Shown here: piece after piece, positions 41,893 to 48,548 of the stretch
How positions within the stretch are numbered: the first letter of the stretch is position 1
Layout of the letters: the number at the start of each line of letters is the position of its first letter
Origin: Kordia sp964351775
GTDB lineage: Bacteria; Bacteroidota; Bacteroidia; Flavobacteriales; Flavobacteriaceae
Direction of reading: 5' to 3'
Length of the DNA: 48,548 nt
NCBI GenBank assembly: GCA_964351775.1
Contig: CAYGPQ010000024.1
Span: 1-48,548, forward strand
The notes under the pieces: generated by a model
The model's database searches: none
What the model was told of the DNA's origin: nothing
What the model saw: only the letters and a program-made list of their open reading frames with translations
Position numbers and translations under genes: made by a program

Positions 41893-42522
41893 TTAAAGCT
41901 TATACTTCAGCGCATAATTTACCAAACCAGTATTGCTTTTGATTCCAAGTTTTTTGTGAATGTTTTTACGATGTGTATCAATCGTAAATCTACTTATTTT
42001 AAGTTGTTTGGCAATTTCAAGAGATGTTCTGCCTTTGGCAATTAGTTGCAATATTTCTTTTTCTCTTCGCGTAAGTATTTGTTCGGTGGCAATAGGTTCA
42101 TTGTCAAACCAAGCTTGTATTTCATCAGGAAGATTTTCACTGATATAATATTCGCCTTTTATAATCGTATGTATTGCTTGGACTAAGGTTTTCTTTTCTA
42201 CATTTTTGGTTACATAGCCTTTTGCGCCCGCGTCTAACATTTCTATAACATCTACACTTTGATCAAACATGCTTAGTGCCAGCACTTTAATTTTAGGAAA
42301 ATCTTTGTGGAGCATTTTTGTGACAGAAACACCATCTAACACTGGCATTCTGATGTCGGTTAATACAACATCTGGAATCAATCCATCTTCGATAAGTTTG
42401 TATAAAACCAATCCATTCGTTGCTTCGCCAATAATAGAAATTCCAATTTCGTTCGCTAAAATAGATTTTATCCCATCTATAAATAATTGATGATCGTCCG
42501 CTATAATGATGTTTACATTCAT
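41893..42522 (-). CDS. LuxR/NarL-family response regulator
   Basis: The 209-aa protein has a receiver domain (about 3-120) with D9-D10, phospho-acceptor D56 (VVLTDIRMP) and the conserved K of GYVTKN. A LuxR-type helix-turn-helix follows (about 145-205): LTRREKEILQLIAKGRTSLEIAKQL and RFTIDTHRKNIHKKLGI. It is encoded directly after its histidine kinase, the genes sharing ATGA (42522-42519), so the two make a standard pair. Target genes are unknown. Confidence 0.95.
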   Translation of the reverse strand: MNVNIIIADDHQLFIDGIKSILANEIGISIIGEATNGLVLYKLIEDGLIPDVVLTDIRMPVLDGVSVTKMLHKDFPKIKVLALSMFDQSVDVIEMLDAGAKGYVTKNVEKKTLVQAIHTIIKGEYYISENLPDEIQAWFDNEPIATEQILTRREKEILQLIAKGRTSLEIAKQLKISRFTIDTHRKNIHKKLGIKSNTGLVNYALKYKL

Positions 42523-44441
42523 AATGGAATGTTTAAAATTACCGTCGTTCCGTTTCCTTCAGAAGCATCTATAAACAATTCGCCATGCAGTTTTTCTATG
42601 CGTTTTTCAATATTAATTAATCCTATTCCAGAAGCTTTTTTTGTGACATTGAACCCTTTTCCATTATCTTCTACAATAATATTTAAGCTGTTGTTTTCTT
42701 CCGAAAATTGTACTGTGGCTTCCGTAGCATTTGCATGTTTTATAATGTTTGTGAGTAACTCTTGTATGATTCTAAAGAGTTGTATTTCTTGTGCGTTTTT
42801 AAGGCGATTTTTCACATCGATATTAATAACATCAATGTGTAGTTTTTTCGTTTCCGAAATTTGATTGGCAATCGCTATTGTTGAAGGAATCAGTCCTTTA
42901 TCTATGCGAGCGCCGAAGTTTTTATTTTTAGAAATATTTCGAATTTCACCGTATGTCGTATCTAAAAGGTCTTTAATTTTATCATAATGATTGGTAAACG
43001 CTTCTTTCGTGTCATAGCTTTCTACATATAGTTTTAAGGTTGCGACTTTACTGCCCAAATTGTCATGTAAATCGGCAGCCATATCCATGCGTTCTTGTTC
43101 TTGAGCATCCAAGATGGCATCAATTCCTTCTAGTTCTTTGGTTTTTAATAGCTGATTGAATTCCTGTTCTTTTATTGTCAAACCTTGCTTCATGATGATA
43201 CGCTTGCGTTTCGCATTTTTGAGGAGCATATATATAATAAAAAGCGTAATTAATAAGATGCCTAGTGAAGCAAAGAGCAGATTTCTGTTTTGTTTTCTTT
43301 TGTAATTCGCTTGTGAATTGTCTGCTTGTAATTGTAATATTTCCTTTTCCTTCTTCTCTGTCTCGTACTTGGTTTGGATGTCTAAAATCGTCTTTTGATT
43401 TTCTACGCTCAATAAACTATCGTTCAAGATTCTCGCTTTTTCAGAGAAATACAATGCTTTTTTTGGATCGTTTAAGCCTTCATAGGCACTTTTTAAATAG
43501 GTGTAGACAACGGTTAATTGTTTGCCTTTTACAACAGGTTTTGCTTTTTCTAAATAAGAAATTGCTTTTTTGTATTCTTTATTTTTAAGGTAAATCAAGC
43601 CCAAATTACTTTCCGTGATTTCAATTCCTGATTTAAGATTGAGTTCGTTTTTTAATTGATAGGCTTCTTCAAGATACTTTTGAGCTCTTGGTGGTTCACT
43701 TTCCAAATAAATGTTTCCTAAGTTGTTGTAAATTAGTGATAAAGAACGCTTGTCATTGAGGTTTTTTGCTAAGGTTTCTGCTTTTGTATAATACCCGATC
43801 GCTTTTATGGTATCTCCTTTTCTAAAATATTGCGTGGCTAAATTTGGGAGTGTAATCAATTGAAATTGCACAAAATTATTTTCATTAAAAATCTGAAGTG
43901 CTTTTTCGCTGTATTCAATTGCTTTTTCATAGTTTTCTAATTCTGCAAAAGCGCTCGCAATATTACTATAGCATTTGGCAGCATTCAGATCGTCCTTTGT
44001 GTTTTCAAAAAAAGAAGCACTTTCGGTGAGTATTTGTATGGTTTTTTCATAGTTTCCTTGACGTAAAGAAATCGCGCCTAAGCTAATGTTGATAATTGCC
44101 ACACGGTTGCTATCTTTTAGTTTTGAGAGGATCGCTTTTGAGTTTTCAAAATAGTGAACCGCAGAGTCTAATTGTCCTGTAAAGAAATGTAAACGACCAA
44201 TTTCGTTGGTGGTTTCCGCAAGTAAAGAATCATTCGTGCTAAAAAGTAAGGCTTTATAAGCGTAGGTTTTTGCTTTTGCCAAATCGACACGTTCATACAA
44301 CTTTGCCAATTGCAATTTTATGTTGGCACTTTCATAGGTGTTTGTTGTCGTATCTAATGCTTTTGTTAAGCTGTCTATTTCTGGAGTTTGCCCCAAAAAC
44401 AAGCATGGAAATAGCAATGCAACTACAAGGAGGATTCTCAT
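42519..44441 (-). CDS. TPR-containing sensor histidine kinase (NarX/HisKA_3 type)
   Basis: The 640-aa protein has a signal peptide (to about residue 17). About 310 residues of tetratricopeptide repeats follow (for example NLGNIYLESEPPRAQKYLEEA, NYEKAIEYSEKALQIF), then a coiled coil, one membrane helix (about 387-407) and a cytoplasmic kinase. The dimerisation motif DLHDNLGSKVA gives H459; the ATPase domain shows ELLTNIIKHA (N565), DNGKG (592-596) and GIGL (605-608). The periplasmic TPR sensor with HisKA_3 kinase is a common Bacteroidota design. It phosphorylates the LuxR-type regulator overlapping its stop. The ligand is unknown. Confidence 0.93.
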   Translation of the reverse strand: MRILLVVALLFPCLFLGQTPEIDSLTKALDTTTNTYESANIKLQLAKLYERVDLAKAKTYAYKALLFSTNDSLLAETTNEIGRLHFFTGQLDSAVHYFENSKAILSKLKDSNRVAIINISLGAISLRQGNYEKTIQILTESASFFENTKDDLNAAKCYSNIASAFAELENYEKAIEYSEKALQIFNENNFVQFQLITLPNLATQYFRKGDTIKAIGYYTKAETLAKNLNDKRSLSLIYNNLGNIYLESEPPRAQKYLEEAYQLKNELNLKSGIEITESNLGLIYLKNKEYKKAISYLEKAKPVVKGKQLTVVYTYLKSAYEGLNDPKKALYFSEKARILNDSLLSVENQKTILDIQTKYETEKKEKEILQLQADNSQANYKRKQNRNLLFASLGILLITLFIIYMLLKNAKRKRIIMKQGLTIKEQEFNQLLKTKELEGIDAILDAQEQERMDMAADLHDNLGSKVATLKLYVESYDTKEAFTNHYDKIKDLLDTTYGEIRNISKNKNFGARIDKGLIPSTIAIANQISETKKLHIDVINIDVKNRLKNAQEIQLFRIIQELLTNIIKHANATEATVQFSEENNSLNIIVEDNGKGFNVTKKASGIGLINIEKRIEKLHGELFIDASEGNGTTVILNIPL

Positions 44442-44518
44442 AAAATGGTGGTTGGTTGTTTAAATATACGGATTATTTAGAAGCTATTAAGTTGCTTATC
44501 AATGTGTTTAATTAATTA

Positions 44519-44557
44519 TCTAGTGCAACTACATCAAATTTTTGCAGTTGCACTAGA
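44519..44557 (-). terminator. Hairpin between the small secreted protein gene and the histidine kinase
   Basis: TCTAGTGCAACT (44519-44530) pairs perfectly with AGTTGCACTAGA (44546-44557), a 12-bp stem with a 15-nt loop. On the minus strand it follows the stop of the small secreted gene by about 20 bp. The downstream tract ATAATTAATT is only moderately T-rich, so a terminator is likely but not certain. Confidence 0.6.
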
Positions 44558-44577
44558 AAAAAATAGTTGATAAATTA

Positions 44578-45000
44578 CTACTTGCAATAAAAAGTGAAAT
44601 CGGAAACAAACACCACTCTTGGGTAGCGTTTTGCCATTCGAGCTCTTACACCAGGCAAGTCTTGAATTGCGCCAAAACGCCAATAGCCACCAGTATCTTT
44701 TGTCTGTTTAGAATAGACACCTAGTTTGCTTTTGTAATAGGCTTCGATATGCTCTTTAAATTGATGTCCTATTGCATTTTGCCATCCGTAACGTCCATTT
44801 TCAGAACAACTCGTGCTTTTTATAGAGCCAATAAACATTACTTGTACAGAATTCAAATGATTTTGTTTTTTAGCGTCATAGTTTACCCAGTATAGTGCGT
44901 AAGGGTAATAATTAATGGTTTTCTTTTGTGCAAAACTATTCGTGATGAATAGAAAACAACCAATCAATAAAGCGATTTTTACAATACGTTTACTTTTCAT
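44578..45000 (-). CDS. Small secreted hypothetical protein
   Basis: The 140-aa protein has a clear signal peptide ending NSFAQ (residue 25). The mature part of about 115 residues has three cysteines (two in the mature N-terminal half or centre, one in the final FYCK) and aromatic-rich segments YYPYALYWVNYD and GGYWRFGAIQDLPG. I do not recognise a family. It is transcribed away from the lipoprotein gene and toward the histidine kinase, separated by a hairpin. Likely periplasmic or secreted. Confidence 0.72.
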   Translation of the reverse strand: MKSKRIVKIALLIGCFLFITNSFAQKKTINYYPYALYWVNYDAKKQNHLNSVQVMFIGSIKSTSCSENGRYGWQNAIGHQFKEHIEAYYKSKLGVYSKQTKDTGGYWRFGAIQDLPGVRARMAKRYPRVVFVSDFTFYCK

Positions 45001-45164
45001 AATATGTGATTTTTAAGTTTTATGATATAAAAGTAAGCAGCGTTTTATCTTTTGGCTATACCTAATGCTAGGTATCAAGGTTTTTAGAATTGTAAAGAGG
45101 GAAAGGAGTTTTTCGGCATATAATTTGATGATGAGTAAGCCATTAACAATTAAAAACCATTATT

Positions 45165-45683
45165 ATGAAAAAATTACTATTCTCAGTATTAAGTGTGTTC
45201 TTATTTTCTTGTGCATCTGATGACGATGTTGCACCAGAAACAGGATTGGCAGGAACTTGGAAAATGACTTCCTATGAAGTCGAAAACCCGTATGATTTTA
45301 ATGGCGATGGAACCGCAAGCCGAAACTTAATTACTGAAACCAATTGTTACCAAAATGAAACAATTCAACTTAATGCAGATGGAAGTGCGTTAGCAATTTC
45401 AACTTCCTATCTTACTGTTGTAGCAAACTTAGTTGCAGGAACCACGGACGAATTTACGTATACGTTAAATTGTGAAACTGAGACAGAAGCTTTTCCGACA
45501 ACTTGGTCATTAAATAATACAGCGTTGTCATTTCAAGAAGATGATGGATTTACTGTAACAGCAACACTTGATTTTAGCAACCAATTTTCATTTACAATTC
45601 CGCAAGGATTTGAAATATATACAGGTACTGGATTCAATGTTGTGACAGAAGAAGATATTACAGTTATATATACAAAACAATAG
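45165..45683 (+). CDS. Surface-exposed lipocalin-like lipoprotein
   Basis: The 172-aa protein has a lipoprotein signal with lipobox LFSC (Cys16) followed at once by ASDDDV. An acidic cluster just after the lipidated cysteine is the known Bacteroidota lipoprotein export signal, so it is probably displayed on the cell surface. The mature domain (LAGTWKMTSYEVENP, then beta strands to VIYTKQ) is lipocalin-like, as in small Bacteroidota lipoproteins. No ligand can be inferred. A strong terminator follows at 45714. Confidence 0.82.
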   Translation: MKKLLFSVLSVFLFSCASDDDVAPETGLAGTWKMTSYEVENPYDFNGDGTASRNLITETNCYQNETIQLNADGSALAISTSYLTVVANLVAGTTDEFTYTLNCETETEAFPTTWSLNNTALSFQEDDGFTVTATLDFSNQFSFTIPQGFEIYTGTGFNVVTEEDITVIYTKQ

Positions 45684-45713
45684 GTTGCAAATTTGAGTCA
45701 GCAAGCTTGAAAT

Positions 45714-45764
45714 AAGAAAAGCACTAAAATGTTAGTTTTAGTGCTTTTCTTTTATATTTTTTTA
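45714..45764 (+). terminator. Perfect 16-bp intrinsic terminator
   Basis: AAGAAAAGCACTAAAA (45714-45729) pairs without mismatch with TTTTAGTGCTTTTCTT (45736-45751), loop TGTTAG, followed by TTATATTTTTTT. It ends the lipoprotein transcript and may also reduce read-through from convergent polA. Confidence 0.92.
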
Positions 45765-45840
45765 GAAAATATTCACTTCGGCAGTCTCAGTGAAAACATA
45801 ATAATGACAATCGTTTAGTAACGAAAATCGTAACTCTGGA

Positions 45841-45866
45841 ATCAACAATCGAAAATCGTCAATCAA
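45841..45866. repeat. Dispersed intergenic motif (copy 3)
   Basis: ATCAACAATCGAAAATCGTC matches the copy at 18290-18311 almost exactly. It lies just beyond the polA stop codon. Confidence 0.5.
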
Positions 45867-45874
45867 AAAATGGC

Positions 45875-48548
45875 TTAATGCGCTTCCAACCAATTTTGTC
45901 CAATTCCAATCTCAACATCTAACGGAACGTCCATTTTAAAAGCATTTTCCATTTCTTCTTTAATGATTGGTTTGATGATGTCTACTTCGTCTTTATGTGC
46001 GTCAAACACCAATTCATCATGAACTTGTAAGAGCATTTTCGATTTAAAACCTTCTTTCTCAAAACGATTGTAAATATTAATCATGGCAAGTTTAATGATA
46101 TCTGCCGCACTTCCTTGAATAGGAGCATTCACCGCATTTCGTTCCGCAGCACCACGAACAATGGCGTTTCGAGAATTGATGTCTTTTAGATAGCGACGTC
46201 TTCCTAAGACCGTTTCTACATAACCGTGATCGCGTGCAAAATCAACCTGACCTGCCATGTACGCTTTCAACTTTGGATAGGTTTCGTAATACGTATCAAT
46301 CAACTCTTTGGCTTCACTTCGTGATAAATCCGTTTGATTGCTCAAACCAAAGGCAGAAACCCCGTAAATGATTCCGAAGTTCACTGTTTTTGCGTTTCCA
46401 CGTTGTTCACGTGTTACTTCTTCCACAGGAACATTAAAGACTTTAGAAGCGGTTGAAGTGTGAATATCGATACCATCTTTAAACGCTTGCAGCATCGTGT
46501 CTTCTTTGCTTAATGCAGCAATAATTCGCAATTCAATCTGAGAATAATCGGCAGCGAGTAACACAAAATTTTCATCGCGTGGAATAAACGCTTTTCGGAC
46601 TTGTCGTCCACGTTCGGTACGAATTGGAATGTTCTGTAAATTAGGATTGTTAGAACTCAATCGACCAGTTGCGGCCACCGCTTGTGCATATACGGTATGA
46701 ATTCGATGTGTTTTCGGGTTGATTTCATTCGGCAACGCATCCACATACGTGCTTTTGAGTTTATTATATTGTCGCCATTCTAAAATATCGCGTACAATTT
46801 CATGATCTTTTGCCAAGTATGATAATACATCTTCCGCCGTAGAATATTGCCCCGTTTTTGTTTTCTTAGGTTTGTCCACCAACTTTAATTTGTCAAACAA
46901 AATGGGACCTAATTGTTTTGGAGAAGCTAAATTAAATTCTTCGCCAGCTTGCTCAAAAATACTTTTTTCTAAACGGTCAATGTCTGTTGTCAAAGCAACC
47001 GATAATTCTTTTAAGAAATCAGGATTTATATTAATTCCTTCAATTTCCATCGCCGAAAGTACACTTACTAGAGGAACTTCCACATCTGTGAATAATTTTG
47101 TCAAATGACCACTTTCCAATTCTTTGATAAAATGTTCTTTGAGTTGATAGGTAATATCTGCATCTTCCACTGCGTATTCCGTTTGTTGTTCCAATGGAAC
47201 TTCTCGCATGGATAATTGATTTTTCCCTTTTTTTCCAATCAATTCCACAATAGAAACTGGTTGATAATTTAGATACGTTTCTGATAAAACATCCATATTA
47301 TGTCGCATATCCGGATTGATCAAATAATGCGCAATCATCGTATCAAATAATGGACCTTTTACGGGCATATCATAGTTTGATAACACTTTGATATCGTATT
47401 TTAAATTCTGTCCTACTTTTTCAATCGTCATACTTTCAAAAAACGGACGGAATTCTTCTAAAATTTCTTTGGTTTCATCTTGATCTGCTGGAAAGGCTAC
47501 ATAATATCCTTTTCCTTTTTCCCATGAAAATGCAACGCCGACTAATTCTACTTCAAGCGCTTTTAAACCTGTTGTTTCTGTGTCAAAACATACACTTTGT
47601 TGTTTCAATAGTTTTTGAAGCAACATTTTTCGTGCTAATGGCGTATTTGCCAATTGGTAAAAATGATCGGTTGTTTTGATGGTTTCATATCCAGAAACCG
47701 TCACTTCTTCATCCACATTTCCGCTTCCAGGTACGGCAAACAAATCAAATTGACCAGTTGCTGCTGCTTTTTTAGGAGTCGTTTTTGAAGTTGTTTTTGT
47801 TTCCGCTGCGACGGAATTTTCTTCGGGTGCGGTAAATGTTTTAATTAAGTTATCAAGCAATCGACGGAATTCTAATTCGGTAAAAATTTCTTTCACCGCT
47901 TCCAAATCGGGTTGAGAAAGTTCAAAATTTTCTTCATGAAAATCTACTGGAACATCCAACATAATGGTTGCCAATTGTTTGGAAAGTAAGCCTAATTCTT
48001 TACTCGCTTCCACTTTCTCTTTCATCTTACCTTTCAGCTCATGTGTATTGGCTAACAAGTTTTCCATGCTTCCGTATTCCGCTAAAAACTTCTTGGCAGT
48101 TTTTTCGCCAACACCAGGCAATCCGGGAATATTATCGACAGAATCGCCCATCATTCCTAAGAAATCAATTACTTGCTCAGGTCGTTCTACGCCAAATTTT
48201 TCTTGTATTTCAGGAATTCCCCACGTTTCATATCCGCCACCAAACATTGGGCGATACATAAAAATATTTTCAGATACCAACTGTGCAAAATCCTTATCGG
48301 GTGTTACCATAAAGGTTTTGTAACCTTCTTTTTCGGCTTTCTTTGCAAGTGTTCCAATGATATCATCGGCTTCATAGCCAGTTTTCACAATAATAGGAAT
48401 GTGCATGGCTTTTAGAATCGTTTCAATATACGGAATGGCAATTCGGATAGCTTCTGGAGTTTCCTGTCGGTTTGCTTTATATTCGGGAAATGCTTCTACA
48501 CGATCTACACTTCCACCTTTATCGAAACAAACGGCTAAATGATCAGGT
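45875..48548 (-). CDS. polA: DNA polymerase I (5' end outside the window)
   Basis: An ATG exists at 48406, but the reading frame continues unbroken to the window edge and still encodes nuclease sequence (FDKGGSVDRVEAFPEYKANR), so this is a partial gene of at least 890 codons. The N-terminal part is the 5'-3' exonuclease (GYEADDIIGTLAK, TPDKDFAQLV, GVGEKTAKKF). The middle 3'-5' exonuclease keeps FDTETTGL, QNLKYD and YAVEDAD, so proofreading should be active. The polymerase has motif A ADYSQIELR, motif B RGNAKTVNFGIIYG and motif C QVHDELVFD. It works in Okazaki-fragment processing and repair. It converges on the lipoprotein gene. Confidence 0.97.
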   Translation of the reverse strand, partial: PDHLAVCFDKGGSVDRVEAFPEYKANRQETPEAIRIAIPYIETILKAMHIPIIVKTGYEADDIIGTLAKKAEKEGYKTFMVTPDKDFAQLVSENIFMYRPMFGGGYETWGIPEIQEKFGVERPEQVIDFLGMMGDSVDNIPGLPGVGEKTAKKFLAEYGSMENLLANTHELKGKMKEKVEASKELGLLSKQLATIMLDVPVDFHEENFELSQPDLEAVKEIFTELEFRRLLDNLIKTFTAPEENSVAAETKTTSKTTPKKAAATGQFDLFAVPGSGNVDEEVTVSGYETIKTTDHFYQLANTPLARKMLLQKLLKQQSVCFDTETTGLKALEVELVGVAFSWEKGKGYYVAFPADQDETKEILEEFRPFFESMTIEKVGQNLKYDIKVLSNYDMPVKGPLFDTMIAHYLINPDMRHNMDVLSETYLNYQPVSIVELIGKKGKNQLSMREVPLEQQTEYAVEDADITYQLKEHFIKELESGHLTKLFTDVEVPLVSVLSAMEIEGININPDFLKELSVALTTDIDRLEKSIFEQAGEEFNLASPKQLGPILFDKLKLVDKPKKTKTGQYSTAEDVLSYLAKDHEIVRDILEWRQYNKLKSTYVDALPNEINPKTHRIHTVYAQAVAATGRLSSNNPNLQNIPIRTERGRQVRKAFIPRDENFVLLAADYSQIELRIIAALSKEDTMLQAFKDGIDIHTSTASKVFNVPVEEVTREQRGNAKTVNFGIIYGVSAFGLSNQTDLSRSEAKELIDTYYETYPKLKAYMAGQVDFARDHGYVETVLGRRRYLKDINSRNAIVRGAAERNAVNAPIQGSAADIIKLAMINIYNRFEKEGFKSKMLLQVHDELVFDAHKDEVDIIKPIIKEEMENAFKMDVPLDVEIGIGQNWLEAH

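Noticed and set aside
42487..42864. 125-aa plus-strand frame over the histidine kinase C-terminus
   Set aside because: The opposite strand encodes the conserved ATPase domain.

Overview
The window looks like chromosomal DNA of a marine-type Flavobacteriaceae bacterium (Bacteroidota). By eye it is AT-rich, about one third G+C. It carries family-typical proteins: a DUF6090 protein, a CBM9-like/DUF5916 outer-membrane protein, a lipoprotein with a Bacteroidota surface-export signal, LytTR and LuxR two-component pairs, and a DNA polymerase I of Bacteroidota type. Recognisable promoters follow the Bacteroidota pattern TTG...TAnnTTTG, and Shine-Dalgarno sites are mostly absent. A Kordia-like genus is possible but is not proven from the sequence. 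I see no rRNA, tRNA, CRISPR, transposase or phage genes.

Left part (1-19.4 kb): mixed housekeeping and envelope genes. In order: a 2Fe-2S ferredoxin; a small unknown gene; a large GAF-like protein that converges on an HD-phosphohydrolase/Pycsar-effector-like membrane fusion; a tightly overlapped operon of three small genes (glutaredoxin-like, unknown, zinc-ribbon); a 1240-aa lipoprotein joining a purple-acid-phosphatase-like phosphoesterase, a kinase-like middle segment and an outer-membrane barrel; a DUF6090 protein; a secreted alpha/beta hydrolase; a LytS/LytTR pair; the pseudouridine synthase rluF; a GH25 lysozyme without a signal peptide; a beta-propeller-like secreted protein; a BaiN/HI0933-type flavoprotein; a lipoprotein; and an SGNH hydrolase.

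Middle part (19.5-39 kb): a long glycan or surface-polymer locus. It holds a 2OG-Fe(II) oxygenase, a Wzx-like flippase, GT4, FkbM methyltransferase, GNAT, polysaccharide deacetylase, a GT-C membrane glycosyltransferase, GT2, three B12-binding-type radical SAM proteins, two SAM methyltransferases, two tandem SGNH proteins and a nucleotidyltransferase-domain protein. CorA sits between the two radical SAM/methyltransferase modules. Sugar-chain building (GT4, GT2, GT-C), export (flippase) and decoration (deacetylation, acyl transfer, methylation) would fit together, but the product is unknown. The repeated radical SAM-methyltransferase pairing and the nucleotidyltransferase-radical SAM-methyltransferase operon are the best candidates for an undescribed pathway.

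Right part (39-48.5 kb): a CBM9/DUF5916 outer-membrane protein, a TPR histidine kinase with its LuxR-type regulator, a small secreted protein, a surface lipoprotein followed by a clear terminator, and polA, whose 5' end lies beyond the window edge.

Many longer intergenic gaps, especially between convergent genes, hold short dispersed palindromic repeats, including a TCGAG...TCGAGAT element, an AATTTGT-GAA-ACAAATT hairpin and a TCGCTTTGCTC motif.
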